Assembly (NCBI GenBank): GCA_030068145.1 | Contig: JAPJBO010000542.1 | Span: forward strand, 89,521 to 153,520 | DNA length: 64,000 bases | Source of the DNA: Diplonema papillatum | Taxonomy: Eukaryota; Euglenozoa; Diplonemea; Diplonemida; Diplonemidae | Reading direction: 5' to 3' | Shown here: in pieces, positions 28,117-39,336 of the stretch | Position numbering within the stretch: the first letter of the stretch is position 1 | Layout: the number at the start of each line of letters is the position of its first letter | The notes under the pieces: generated by a model | The model's input: the letters and a program-made list of their open reading frames with translations, nothing else | What the model was told of the DNA's origin: nothing | Database searches by the model: none | Position numbers and translations under genes: made by a program

Positions 28117-29550
28117 CACAACACCGTGTCCTATCTGCACCATGTTTCGGCCCTGAGGCCACGGGCACATTAATCGGACCATCATCCGCGCAGAACCTGA
28201 CCGCAGACAGAGCAGCTACGTAAGTTTGGTTGAAGGAAGGGTGGCCAGTGCCCGCACTGACTTTCAGGGGTTTCGCTCAATCTCAATCAACTATGTCACA
28301 GTGCAGGTGCCGTTGGGATGAACCGGCGGATTCTTTGGGTGAAATGGCAAGGTCGTAGGACGAAATATATCGCGAAGCGGCTTTTGGGGGGACGTCGACC
28401 GGGCCCAAAAAGTTCGTCCCCACCTGATCCGCTAAGAAGACCACGTTGGTGAAAATCCTATGGGGTGGGATAGGGTCGTCTAGAAGGGTTGCAAGATCAA
28501 CACCGCACCGGTCCTATCTGCATCGTGTTTCGGTCCTGCTTAAACCATGGACACCGAAGGCGGACCATCATCAGTGCAGAACCTGACCGCAGACAGGGCA
28601 GCTACGAAAGTTTGGTTGGAGGAAGGGTAGCCAGTGCCAGCACTGACTTTCAGGAAGTCCCACTTGATCTCAATCAACTATCCCACAGTACAGTTGCCGT
28701 TGGGGCTGGGCGGCCGGATTCTTTGAGGTGAAATGGTAAAGTCGTGGGACCAAAGATATTGCGAAGTGCGGCTTGTGACCGGGCCCAAACGTTTAGTTCC
28801 TTCGCCGACCCTATAAAGAACACGGGAGGGCGTGTGCACCCTATAGTGAAAATCCTGTAGGGTAGGAAAAGGCCAGGGAGGGGGGTTGCAAGATCAACAC
28901 CGCACTGTCCTATCTGCATCGTGGATCGGTCCTTTAAGCCATGGACACAGAAAGCGGACCATCATCAGCGCAGAACCTGACCGCAGACAGGGCAGCTACG
29001 TAAGTTTGGTTGGAGGAAGGGTAGCCAGTGCCCGCACTGACTTTTTAGGGCACTGACGTTTTAGGGGGTCCCAATCAACTATCACAGAGTTGCCTTTAGG
29101 GCTGGGCGGGCGGAGTCTTTGAGGTGAAATGAAAAAGTCGTTGAAGATATTGCGAAGTGCGGCTTTTTGGGGACTTGAACCGAGCCCAAAAAATCCTGCC
29201 CCCTCGCCTGACCGGCTATGGAGACCACGTTGGAGGGCGACTGCGCTTTGCACCCACGCAGTGAAAATCCTGTAGGGTAGATAGGGTCGGGGAGAAAATC
29301 TTAGTTTAATGTTTAGGCAGGACACTGCCTCTCATGCATGCTTGATGCTAGCATCAAGTCTTCTTCGAAGAGAGTGTAAAATAGAAAAGGGAAAAAGGAA
29401 AAGGGTAAAGGGGTCGCAGGGAGGGGGGAAGGCAAGAACGTGCGCGGAATCAACACCGCGCTGGTCCTATCTGCATCGTGTTTCGGTCCCCTTTAAGCCA
29501 TGGACACAGAAGGCGGACCATCATCAGCGCCGGACCTGAATGTCGGCAGA
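28117..29550. repeat. Tandem repeat, three to four units of ~0.4-0.55 kb
   Basis: CAACACCGCACYGGTCCTATC with TGCATCGTGTTTCGGTCC and GGCGGACCATCATCAGYGCA recurs at about 28118, 28499, 28896 and 29448. The first three are followed by GGGCAGCTACGTAAGTTTGG and GGGTAGCCAGTGCC. Units differ by indels, so the short ORFs in them are not conserved. It is probably a local satellite rather than a gene family. Confidence 0.75.
29298..29395 (+). repeat. Family G repeat
   Basis: AAATCTTAGTTTAATGTTTA, GGCAGGACACTGCCTCTCAT, GCATGCTTGATGCTAGCATC and TCTTCTTCGAAGAGAGTGTAA. Tandem copies lie at 59955-60240 and one at 60508-60600. TTCTTCGAAGAA and GATGCTAGCATC are palindromic. Confidence 0.75.
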
Positions 29551-29555
29551 CACAC

Positions 29556-29714
29556 GGTGGAGGCCAAACTCAGAAGCTGGGGTTAAACAGGGTGTACCTG
29601 AGTCACACCCGAAACGCGGGTACGGCCAAAACGCGTGTGAATCCACACCCGAAAGGGTGTGGCACCCGCTTTCTTAACTCCAGGTTGAGCCAGCTTCTGA
29701 GGCTGGACTCCACC
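29556..29714. mobile_element. Family C inverted-repeat element
   Basis: 159 bp with ends GGTGGAGGCCAAACTCAGAA and CTGAGGCTGGACTCCACC. The interior has ACCCGAAACGCGGGT and CCAAAACGCGTGTGAATCC as in the 1528 copy. Confidence 0.75.
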
Positions 29715-29829
29715 GTGCAGGGACAGCGGCGTGAGGTCTGGGGAGGGAGTGATTGCAAGATCGTGCTTGGAATGGAATAGTTATGTGCTCAACACCGCAC
29801 TGGTCGTGAGACTAGGGGGGTAAGAACAT

Positions 29830-29923
29830 GGTGGAGTCCAGCCTACGCGTGCCTAGTGCAGCAAGCCTGATTTTCGGGGGCGCACTCTCTATAACATCAG
29901 CTTCTGAGGCTGGACTCCACCGT
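29830..29923. mobile_element. Family C element, short 94-bp derivative
   Basis: Perfect 15-bp terminal inverted repeats, GGTGGAGTCCAGCCT and AGGCTGGACTCCACC, around a different ~64-bp interior (GCAAGCCTGATTTTCGGGGG). The end sequence is kept while the body is changed, as expected if ends are what moves it. Confidence 0.7.
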
Positions 29924-30548
29924 GTGGTACCCCCCCTGGGCAGTATTGAGTCGGCCCCTCTCTTCTTGTTCTTGGCTCGCATTTTTTGCTTGTGTTGAAA
30001 TGGTTTGTCACTCGTATTAAAACACTCGGAGGCGCCGCCCCTGCTTGTTTTCGACCTTACCCGGCACAAAACCCCAGGTGTGCCTGTGGTTCGTGCGGGT
30101 TTCGGCGTGCTCCAGCACCGGATGGGGAAAGTTAAGCTGTTTGGAGGTGTTGAGATGTACCACACACAGCACGTAGATGCATAGCACAGCACGTAGCAGT
30201 GCAACATACCACATACCACTACCGTAGAGGTGTGCTATGTAGTACCACACACAGCACGTAGATGTATAGCACCACGTAGCAGAGGAGTACATAAATACAT
30301 ACACCCCGTGTAGAGGATACCACACAGCAGTACGTGAACAGCCTGGCCCACGCCTGATGCCGCAATCCATTAACCCGGGCGGCGGCGCTTTGGCATGAGC
30401 CAGGAACCTCAAGGGGAGCAGCGCGAGAGGCATCATCCACGCTTCAAAGGCCCACACACCCGCAAATCAAGTGCGAAAGCCGGTGTGACACCCCGTGTGA
30501 ATCCAGTGTGAGTCACCTGTTCTTGCGGGTGTCCCCTGGGCTTCACTC
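29924..30548. other. No gene recognised
   Basis: 30160-30300 has repeated ACACAGCACGTAGATG and ACCACACAGC motifs forming a loose local repeat. Nothing coding is supported. Confidence 0.4.
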
Positions 30549-30781
30549 GGGATTTGCGGGTGTGGCACACTGGATTTGCGGGTGTGGCACACTGGATTTG
30601 CGGGTGGCACACTGGGTTTGCGGGTGTGGCACACTGGGTTTGCGGGTGTGGCACACTGGGTTTGCGGGTGTGGCACACTGGGTTTGCGGGTGTGGCACAC
30701 TGGATTTGCGGGTGTGGCACACTGGATTTGCGGGTGTGGCACACTGGATTTGCGGGTGTGGCACACTGGGTTTGCGGGTTG
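30549..30781. repeat. 22-bp minisatellite GGRTTTGCGGGTGTGGCACACT
   Basis: About ten units with a G/A variant at the third base and one 20-bp unit. Open frames on all six readings across it are artefacts. Confidence 0.95.
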
Positions 30782-30914
30782 TACCCGTTGGCCATAGTTA
30801 ACTCCCCACCCGGTGCTGGGGCACACCGAGCGGTTTCGGCACATTCTCCTCTTTGCAGCTCGGGCTGCGCGTTCCGGCGTGCAGATTGGCTACCGCACGA
30901 GTAATCCGTCCGTT

Positions 30915-30980
30915 GGTACTTGCAACTGGCGGGCCTCCTCGAGCATTTCTACAAAAAAGCAGGTGCTTATTCAATGAGGT
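30915..30980 (+). repeat. Family A repeat, 3' end fragment
   Basis: CTTGCAACTGGCGGGCCTCC, TCGAGCATTTCTACAAAAAA and GCAGGTGCTTATTC match the end of family A or B only. Confidence 0.55.
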
Positions 30981-31265
30981 AGAGTGTCCCCCCCCCGGGG
31001 TCCCCCCCGAAGGTGTTTGCGATGCTGTTGTCAAATAACGACAGCACATAGCCCGGCTGTCACCCCTCTGCATTGCAGTTCGGAGCTCCGTTGGGAACTT
31101 AGCCGGGTGTGGGGGAGGCATGTCGTGAGGGCTTTCCGCATCCACCAGGCTTCAGACCGGCAGATGACGGTGCCTCCATTGATCGGTCTGGGCCAATTCA
31201 CCTATATCCCCCTGGAAACGACCCGACCTCGAATACGGATCAAGACGAGCTGAAGAGGCGAAAGC

Positions 31266-31333
31266 ATGACACATCACGTGCGAAGAGGTCGGCGATGCAG
31301 ATTTATTGCCGCAGATTCTTTGCATTCTAGCCC
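31266..31333 (+). mobile_element. Family E mini-element copy
   Basis: GCGAAGAGGTCGGCGATGCAG, then TTGCCGCAGATTCTTTGCAT and TCTAGCCCAAACT. It lacks the TAACCGCGACGC segment of the 31697 copy. See 48333-48398 for the copy with an apparent target duplication. Confidence 0.6.
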
Positions 31334-31706
31334 AAACTACTGAACTCGAATACGTTCGACGACGGAGAAGCGAAGCGGACCTGGTAAGCCCCGCGACAGC
31401 GGTGTCCCCGCCGAAACAAGTGAAGCGCGCCAACGTGGTGCTGGTTCTCATGACGAAGTGGAAGGCACAGGAGTGCGAAACCCGGCCTCGGGAGCAAAGA
31501 CGAAGAAGCGACGATCAACCTCGGCGACTCCACAGAAGACAACACGGCCATCGCCCAAGCGCCGTAAAGAAGCAGCTATCGACGCACAACCGATGAACCT
31601 GGACGAGCAGTCGAAGGACAAGCGAAGCACAAAGCGCGCGCCTGAACGCGATGATCAAGACAAGCTGAAGAGGCGAAAACATGACATATCACGTGCGAAG
31701 AGGTAA
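31326..31706 (+). CDS. Lys/Arg-rich open frame, possible exon
   Basis: The frame ending at TAA 31704-31706 reads GVPAETSEARQRGAGSHDEV, GAKTKKRRSTSATPQKTTRP, SPKRRKEAAIDAQPMNLDEQ and ends DKLKRRKHDISRAKR. It has several nuclear-localisation-like basic clusters. A diverged duplicate of the end (DELKRRKHDTSRAKR) occurs upstream at about 31243-31290. The start is not defined. The stop lies inside a family E mini-element (31697-31765). A nuclear protein exon is an inference from composition only. Confidence 0.35.
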
Positions 31707-31765
31707 CCGCGACGCCGGCGATGCAGATTATCGCCACAGATTCTTTGCATGCCAGCCCAAATGAT
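31697..31765 (+). mobile_element. Family E mini-element copy
   Basis: GAAGAGGTAACCGCGACGCC, GGCGATGCAGATTATCGCC and ACAGATTCTTTGCATGCC. GGTAACCGCGACGCCGGCGA is shared almost exactly with the inverted copy at 48333-48398. Confidence 0.65.
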
Positions 31766-32547
31766 GGCGCTCGACAACGTCCTATCAGGCAGGGGATGAA
31801 TTGGCGCAGGGTCGTTGCTTTGTAGTTTTAATTGCGAATCGCAAGGGGCGCAGTCCCGGCCGGCTTTTAAGCACCGTGCCACCGGTTCTCTAAACAACCC
31901 TTTTTAGAAGCAGAAGCTCGCTCGTCGCGGGGTGTCCCGGCAGTTGGATTTTCTTTCATTCAAAACGCGTTGTTGAAGGTGGTGAACACATGCGGAGAGA
32001 GCGTTGGTGGGTACCTTTGGGTGCTTTTCGTCGGGTTTTCCTTCTATAGAATACTACACAGCTGACGGGAGTAAAGGGGAAGCTGGGTTCCGGATGGGCA
32101 AACAAGCTGGTTCTTACCAAACTGGTTTGCAACCTGGACGGTTGACGTTGCTTGTTGTGAGTTTGTTCACAGTTCGGAAGGGGCTCATCTGAGTGTTCTG
32201 GCGCGGGCGTACCGTATTGTTGGAGGCCGGCCCGGACAAAACTTGGTCAGAAGAAACAATTGGTGAAAAGAGAAGGTGTCTACCACAAGGCAATTGAGAG
32301 GGGGGCGAAGTAGAGTAGTGTAGTACAGAAGAACGCTTTTCAGTCTTCGCGTCAGGCCGATTGGAAGATCCTGTACTCGCTCGGTTATTCGAGCGGCGTT
32401 CACCTGTTGCAGAGCAAAGAAAGGCGAACGCGTAAAAGCAAGGAATTCGGACCATTTGGACGGAGCGACCGTCTGCAAAATTGGCTCTGCTTGCATTCTA
32501 TTAGTAGTAGTGTGCGCCGGGTTTCCGCAACGTAAAAAACTCGCAAA
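31766..32547. other. No gene recognised
   Basis: Short frames only. No motif or repeat family stands out. Confidence 0.35.
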
Positions 32548-32757
32548 AATACTCGAGGGACTGCCTTGTGCTTACTTCGAAGGAAACAACACAACTACAA
32601 AGTGGGTCTTGGGAGTTATAGTTATATTGTTGAAGGCTTACGCCCCCAGATTCCCCTGTGTTTCGTGTGGGATACACCTTTGACTTTTTGTAACTGGCAG
32701 CCTCCTCACGTATTTCCTACAAACCAGGTTCAAGCACTTATACAAAAGAAAAAGAAT
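32548..32757 (+). repeat. Family A repeat
   Basis: Starts AAATACTCGAGGGACTGCC. The GGAGGCTAGAGGGGG and CCGCCACTAAACC segments are partly deleted. It ends CCTCACGTATTTCCTACAAA with a modified hairpin and AAAAGAAAAAG tail. Confidence 0.75.
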
Positions 32758-32879
32758 AGCTGAGTCGCGGCTCTTGACAAAGACAGGTGGAAAAGGAAAG
32801 TATTTTTTCCTGGTTCGCTTTTTCTCACGAAAGGGGGGGTCGGTCCTGCTTTAGGGCATGCTAGGTTCTCCCGACTCCC

Positions 32880-33310
32880 ACAATCGTGAATAGCACACAC
32901 TCAAGAGGTCGAGTCAACTATTCCCTGCTGTACTTAATAGCATACTTTCAAGAAGATATTGTTTGTGGTCTTGTGAGAGGGGCACAAAAGCCCCGGAGTA
33001 GGAAGAAGGAGGGGGTGCATGGAACAACTATCGAATTCGCGAGCTCAGAAAGTCCCCAAACTCCAAGAACGATTCCTTTGCTTAGGGATGAAAGTTGTTG
33101 TGCAGCCACAGTGCTGCAGTGGTCAAGAAGAGTCAGCGGGTCTCTCAACAGCGGCAACGTCCTTCCTCTTCACGGTAGAGAGATCAATGTCGTCGCGATG
33201 AACGGCAAGCATTTCCACTTCCTTCAACCCTGTTGTTCATCTAACGGGAGTGAGGATAGTACGCTGCTGTCGATCGGATTTTGTTCTTGACGAATTGCAT
33301 TTTGTTAGAC
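32880..33310 (-). pseudogene. Decayed copy of the 35.2-kb unit
   Basis: Plus-strand sequence at 33140-33310 matches 35345-35530: ATCAATGTCGTCGCGATGAAC, GGGAGTGAGGATAGYACG and GACGAATTGCATTTTGTTAG. The coding frame that is open at 35204-35461 is broken here by small indels soon after the ATG. Confidence 0.5.
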
Positions 33311-35203
33311 AAAGAGGCGCTTCGTTTTGGGTTGATCGTTTCCCACTTTACCCTGTTTCCTTTTTAAGGTAGGAATTCTGTTCAACTGCCCAAAACACGC
33401 TGCCCATGTCTTTTAGTTTGCACAATACATACTAGGATAACCCGCAAGATTGCGAGGTGCTAAAAAGCAGAAATGATAACGTTTCTTGACTTCAGCTTGC
33501 ACTGATAAATGAAACAACGGACGACCAACTGATGGAATGACGGTAGGTAAATCGTAAGTCGAAGTTTTTTCTTCGCGTGTACAGGGAATTAGCTTCTCTG
33601 GGTGAGGGGAATGCAATGGAATGAGGTGCGTGCTTGACACCGCACTGTCCCCCTGTATTGGCCCCGTTTAAGGTCAACGTTCGCTTGAGATTCGCCCCGG
33701 GATTTGATTGTCACCGGGTGACGTTTATTGCTGTTTTCAGTTGGTTCGGATCTGCTATCTTCAGTTTCTACAACAGCTCAAGACTGTTTTTCTACAAGAA
33801 GTCTTTCGAGGACCGTGCCAAATCTATCCCTGACGACGTATTCTCCTCAGGGAAGGAGATGCGGAAATCCTGGATACTTGGGAGTGTGTCGCCTTGTACT
33901 CATTCCGAAAGGAGTACTGGCGGGGTGAAGAAACACTACAACTGCAAATTGGGCCTTGTTTGGAACCCCCGGGTTTGGTGTTCGTAGTTCGCAACTGGCG
34001 GCCCGCCTCGGAGGTATGCCGCAGAGAGGTCGGGCGCCTGGTCAAAAGCTACTCTCCTTTCTCTGCTGGGCAGGCTTTGGATCGCCACCTCCTGCAGTCT
34101 CCACGTCGCTGCAGAAATGGCAAGTAGAAAGAACCGATTTTATTGAGAGACAGAGTGAGAGGGGGACGAGTGAGAGGAAGATGAGATTGAGTGCAGGGAC
34201 CGTCTCTCCGAAGGAGCTTCGGGTCTCCTGCTGTTGATAAATTTTCATGTGCTCGCCACAACTCCATCTTGCAAGCGAGAACAAGGAGCAACGAGTGCTT
34301 CGAGGGAGAGAGGAGAGAGGCTGTGGCTTTTACAGCTTCGTGAATAATCGGGAAGGCATCAATAGCAAGCGTTTTTTGCGTCATTAATCTTCTACGCCCC
34401 GAGGATCTCATTGCGGCAAGAAAGAAACGGTTTTCGTTGCCGCACTTCACTTGACCCAAGTCCGGACGTAGTCGCCGGTGACGCCTGATCATGATCAGGG
34501 TGCCAGGGCGGGTTCATTTGCGTGTGGCTAACAAAACTGAAGGCAGGTGCTAGGCTTTGTTTGCGCGTGCCGGTTGACCGACTTCCCTATAGTAGTATTG
34601 TTCTTTTATTTTACCCCATTTCGTTTTCAGCGGCTCTGAGCAAGCACCAAAATACACCGCTCGTCTGTAGTAGGACAACATTGCAAGTCTGTAAACTACC
34701 AGGGATTAAGCTAGGGCTCAACGGAGTCAAAAACAGGTTTTGGGCTAAACCAGGTTTTGAACAAGGAAAATACTCGGAGGGACCGCCCCGGTGCTTATTT
34801 CGACGAAGGCAGGCGCGCCTGCAGACGGTTTACAAAAAACTGCAGACGCAGACGCAGACGCATGCGCGCTTGGTGCTGGCTTCATCTAGAAAAGCACTGG
34901 TGGCGAGAATCGGTTGCTGAACGCTTACGCCCGCCTCTAAAGCCGAGATTTGCCGCAGCGCAATCCTCAGCAAGGTACGGGATTCGTCCCCGCCTGAAAC
35001 CACAGTGTGCTTTAAAAGTCCTCGTTTAACCCCTGGCAGTAGTAGTGTAAGTTTGAACTTGGTATGCAGCAACAATCTGTGACGATAGACTGCACAACAC
35101 ATAGTGCAAGTACTACAAATGGAATAGTTGAGTTGCAGCTCTTGACAAGACAGATAGAAAAAGATGTTTGATTTTTCGCACAAACTCAAGAGGGTCTAGT
35201 CAA
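33311..35203. other. Decayed repeats only
   Basis: 33360-33460 resembles the flank repeat at 51218-51303 (GGAATTCTGTTCAAC ... AACCCGCAAGATTGC). 33668-33735 is family D. 33850-33990 and 34766-34990 are strongly decayed family A copies (GGATACTTGGGAGTGTGTCG; AAATACTCGGAGGGACCGCC). No gene supported. Confidence 0.45.
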
Positions 35204-35461
35204 CTATCCCTGCAATACTATCTTCAGGCAGGTCTGATCGCCTTTGTTACCACATCGGTAACAATTGGCACCCTCGGCGTGCACGGTGTCGCATGAGGGA
35301 TAGAACACACAAGTTGTTCTTTCATCAGCTTTCGCCTCCTCCGTGGGCCGCTCAACCGCGGCCACGTCCTTCCATTTCACAGTAGAAAGATCAATGTCGT
35401 CACGATGAACAGCGGGCATTTTCACTTGCGTCCCTTTTGTTTGTGCACTTCCTTTGTTCAT
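35204..35461 (-). CDS. Small Cys-containing protein, 85 residues
   Basis: Minus strand, true ATG at 35461. It reads MNKGSAQTKGTQVKMPAVHR, DDIDLSTVKWKDVAAVERPT, then a Cys-rich end (CVFYPSCDT, then CYRCGNKGDQTC), with a C-x5-C ... C-x2-C-x7-C spacing that could hold zinc. Codons look protein-like throughout. A decayed, frameshifted relative lies at 32880-33310, and shared sequence continues past the ORF, so the ORF may travel inside a larger repeat. Function unknown; it could also be one exon of a longer gene. Confidence 0.4.
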   Translation of the reverse strand: MNKGSAQTKGTQVKMPAVHRDDIDLSTVKWKDVAAVERPTEEAKADERTTCVFYPSCDTVHAEGANCYRCGNKGDQTCLKIVLQG

Positions 35462-35510
35462 CTATCTGGGAGTGAGGATAGCACGTTGCCATCGATCTGT
35501 TTTTGTTCTT

Positions 35511-35716
35511 GACAAATTGCATTTGTTAGACACAAAAAGAAACGACCCAAGGGAGTCGGAGTAAGTAGATAATCTGCAAACTTGTAGCTTGGTGGGACTA
35601 GCTGGTCCCACATGACAAATTGCATTTGTTAGACACAAAAAGAAACGACCCAAGGGAGTCGGAGTAAGTAGATAATCTGCAAACTTGTAGCTTGGTGGGA
35701 CTAGCTGGTCCCACAA
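35511..35716. repeat. Exact tandem duplication of 103 bp
   Basis: GACAAATTGCATTTGTTAGA through GGGACTAGCTGGTCCCACA occurs twice without visible change, so the duplication is recent. GGGACTAGCTGGTCCC is a near-palindrome. Confidence 0.9.
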
Positions 35717-37001
35717 ACTCGTTTCCAGAAGAAGGTGCTGAAGTGTTGTTTCGGAGTGATGAGACCCCTCAGTGTAACTGCCTGCCTCCGAATCCCTTGG
35801 GTAGAATTGCTGTGGGCTCAGTTCGTCGCCAGGGCAAATCTTAGTATAATGTCGGGGGGGGAGAGAGATTATGGCAAAGTACGATGCTGTGAGGTATGCG
35901 ACGGATCTCCAGCCCAGAGTCAAAAGAAAGCTTGCTGGGGTGGACATGGGCCTAGTTAGACCCCAGACGACGGGTTCTGGAGTAATAGACCACATACCGG
36001 ACATGCACAGCACCATTATTTGCCAGAATACTTCTGCCCAAAACACCCCCTCTTTTGGCATCGTCTCATATACAACGGCCTGACCTCGTCAGCGAATTAA
36101 TACCGGTCACCCCAGGCTTCGAGTTCAAAGTATCTGTGGTGAAACCAGAATGGTTGCTTGCATCGGCGGGAGGGAGAGTAGGTGTGGGGATGGAGGAGAA
36201 ACGGCGTTGAGCGGAAGAAAACGCGGCAAAAAAAAACCCCGGGAAAAAGTGATGTGGCCCTTATTATTTACGCACAGCCGGCTATCACCTGTATGGTAAT
36301 TTCCACAGTACGCTGCCAACTGTCACTTTTTGATAATGACAACCACGGTTGTTATCATAAAAAAGACAATGTTGCAGGCTCAGAAAGGGCAACTGAAGCG
36401 AACGACGGATTGGCGACACCAAGGCTGGATGTCCGACGGTGTTGGGCCTCTCCCGTCCTCTTCGCATAGCTGTGTCAAGCCGGCAACCCCGGGTTGCGTG
36501 TTAAATGTGTGTGGAAGCCGGTCGCTGCCGACCGGATCTCATTGCCTGCCAGTGTCTATCGCGGAAAGTGGCACATGACCAGCACTGACTTGACCCGAAG
36601 AGGCAGGGAAAGCAGCACCGCCAGGACGCCGCAGCAAAGTGGCGAGACCGGCCGCGGCCACAGTGCACAGGCCAGCCACGCCTCGAGCAGAACACTGTTG
36701 TCGCTTTACTTATCCAATGATGGGAAAGACGGCCTAGCTGCTCCCTTGTGGGGTTAGGGTCTTCGGATCCGTAGCTTATCCGTTTCCAGCGACAAACAGG
36801 CTTCGGCTCGCGAATCCTCGTTTGGAGACACCAGTCAGGTGGGGAGTTTGGCTGGGGCGGCACATCTGTTACACATTAACGCAGGTGTCCTAAGGCAAGC
36901 TCAGCGGGAACAGAAATCTTGCGTGGAGCATAAGCCAAGGGTAAAAGCTTGCTCGATACACGATCTCCAGTACCGATCCTCGGTGTGAAAGCGTGGCCTA
37001 A
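35717..37001. other. No gene recognised
   Basis: Only short weak frames on both strands (for example plus 35871-36083 with a true ATG), none with recognisable content. Confidence 0.35.
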
Positions 37002-37223
37002 CGATCCGGCGCCCCACTCCGGAACGCGGACGGGCGACCGGGGAGCGACATCGGCGCCAGCAAAACGATGACGAGGGACGACAACCCCCAAGAAGTAGTG
37101 CCCAGCGCCACGCGCGAAATTGAAGGCAGGGATGCACATCGGCGAGGAAGGGAAGGACATTCGGATGAGGGGCAAACGCCAGAAGCACGACACGGTACGA
37201 TCGAAGAGGTATTCGCCCAGTGA
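37002..37223 (+). CDS. Unrecognised open frame, possible last exon
   Basis: From after a TAA at 36999 the frame reads NADGRPGSDIGASKTMTRDD, NPQEVVPSATREIEGRDAHR, RGREGHSDEGQTPEARHGTI and ends EEVFAQ at TGA 37221. It is hydrophilic with no domain. Its last codons are provided by a family E mini-element (37205-37272), as also at 31697. Confidence 0.3.
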   Translation, partial: RSGAPLRNADGRPGSDIGASKTMTRDDNPQEVVPSATREIEGRDAHRRGREGHSDEGQTPEARHGTIEEVFAQ

Positions 37224-37272
37224 CTAATGCTGGACATTGCTACAGATATTCGGCATTCCAACCTCAAACCAC
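37205..37272 (+). mobile_element. Family E mini-element copy
   Basis: GAAGAGGTATTCGCCCAGTG, ACTAATGCTGGACATTGCTA and CAGATATTCGGCATTCCAAC. Nearest to the inverted copy at 51028-51096. Confidence 0.6.
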
Positions 37273-37407
37273 CGGTCTATCAGCCTCGTCCTCATTTCCT
37301 GGAGACGCATGCGTAAAATCGAAGGGAGCATGCACACCAGCAAACAAGTGCGTAGTTTTGGTGGAAGGAAAGTCGGTGCAACGCGACCACACGAAGACGA
37401 CAGGTAC

Positions 37408-37470
37408 GAGCGAAGCGGGTGCCTAATGCAGACCATCGTTACAGATTCTCTGCATTCTGAGGCAAAACAT
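37408..37470 (+). mobile_element. Family E mini-element copy, diverged
   Basis: GAGCGAAGCGGGTGCCTAAT, GCAGACCATCGTTACAGATT and CTCTGCATTCTGAGGC. AATGCAGA and TCTGCATT form an inverted pair as in other copies. Confidence 0.55.
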
Positions 37471-39127
37471 GGTCTCATAGGAGAGGATGGCCTGGTTTAG
37501 TGTGCACCCCTCGGTCTGCTTCAGCCTCTCCCTCCCTTTCAAACTCATCCTAGCCGTCAAGTTCTGCTCTGCCTGAACGAAGGTCCTCAAACAGATCATC
37601 AATACTCGGGTAAGGGAAGGCACTTAAACCCTTTCTCGGTGGACCTTGGCTACCAGAGGCCAAAACAAAGAAAGGGGGGCCGATTGTTGTTGCTGATAAT
37701 CAACCGGGGTTGACGTACAGTCTTTTGTTGTTGTTATAATACTTGGTGCGTTTTACAGGTCAGTTGCCAGTAACCGTCAGCTAGACTGACACGGTGCACA
37801 ACCCAAAACCATACGCATCAGTATAATGATTGGCCAAGCATGTATTCTCTGCATTCACTGTTCCTCAAGTGTGAACGAAGTCATTCGATAGAAGACTTTA
37901 GAAGCTGTACGTTGTAAGCTTTTCCCAGTACAACAACCCAGTTAAGAGAGAGTACCAAGGAAACAAATTATTCGAAAATCGTTCCTTCCCGGTAATGACG
38001 GATCAATTAAGAAAGACCGGGGGGACTTCCACTTCTGAACTGATCTCGTTTCAGCACAACTATGCAATCAAGAAAGTTAAAAGCTCGTGACTCCGTGCGC
38101 AAATTGATACGAAGGATACTCGAAGGCGCCGCCCGGCGCCTATTTCGACGAGGCTCAAGGAAGAGGGTGGGGGGGGAATACAACCACCGGAGTGGGTCAT
38201 TTTTCGTTGAACGCTTGCATCTGCCCCAAACCCAAATGAGCCTGTGCTTCGCGTGCTTGTTTAGGAAGGGGCGGATGCACAGCAGACTTTCCATTGCGAT
38301 CCACACAACCGGCAGATGCGAGTATTTCCGACGAGGGTGACTCGAAAGAAATGTGAAAACGGGTTTTTGCCTAGAGGCTTTTCGTGTTATTCTGCAGATG
38401 CTTTGGGCTATCTTTGTGTCTATGCTTTCAGTTGTCTTCTTAACCATGGTTAAGTGCGCAAATGGTGTCAGCCGAAGCTGGTAAAGCTTCGGCGCCGCCC
38501 ACGTTATGTTTGTTTAGCATTGAGTTCTTTTAAGTACATGAACCACATGGATTAGCATGCACTGTTTAGCAGCGGCTGCCAAACATCCCGTGACACCGCG
38601 CGAGGTGGTAGAATGCTCGTTTGTTTTCTTTTCGATTGCTTTTGATGGGGCGGAAAGAAGAAGTTCGTTCGCAAGATCGTACCGTTCAGCCCAGCAACCG
38701 GCTTTCGGGTTTAGCACAAGTGCACGTCCGCACGGTCCCGCGACCACAGGCCGGCGGGTAGAGGCTTTTTAGCCTAGGAGACCTACTGCGGTTAACGGTA
38801 CGGCCCGATGCAAGAGAATGAAACCTCCCCTGTTTCTTGCATGCACGTCCACAAGACACCCTGCTACACGAAGAAAGTGCAGCTTTCCAGGATAGGTAGC
38901 CCTGTTCCTGCGTCAAGTGTTTCAAGGGCCTTTGCAATTGCAGGCTTTCCGTGGGGTACTCGCTCGCTGTCCACGTCCTTGTACAACGCCGCATCGGTCC
39001 GCGCCGTATTTCGGTCCTGGAGGTTGGCAACTCCGATTTAGATCCACTCTGCTCTAAGCCGGGCCGTCCCCTCCTGATAGTCCGCGGTGTGGCAGACAGC
39101 ACCAGGCACCTCTAAGCTCCAGGTGAT
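37471..39127. other. No gene recognised; decayed family A
   Basis: 38115-38240 is a decayed family A copy (GATACTCGAAGGCGCCGCCC ... TCGTTGAACGCTTGCATCTG). The remainder has only short frames. Confidence 0.4.
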
Positions 39128-39336
39128 AGGAAGGGACCTGCTAGACCGTGGTGTACCGTCATAAAAACGATGATAAACAGGAAGGGACCTGCTAGACCGT
39201 GGTGTACCGTCATAAAAACGATGATAAACAGGAAGGGACCTGCTAGACCGTGGTGTACCGTCATAAAAACGATGATAAACAGGAAGGGACCTGCTAGACC
39301 GTGGTGTACCGTCATAAAAACGATGATAAACAGCAG
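39128..39336. repeat. Four 51-bp tandem units
   Basis: AGGAAGGGACCTGCTAGACC with GTGGTGTACCGTCATAAAAA repeats at 39128, 39179, 39230 and 39281, essentially identical. 51 is a multiple of three, so a 17-residue repeat frame stays open on both strands. There is no other sign of coding. Confidence 0.92.

Noticed and set aside
30549-30781. CRISPR-like or telomere-like array
   Set aside because: Units are contiguous with no unique spacers, and the sequence is not a known telomere repeat. It is an ordinary minisatellite.
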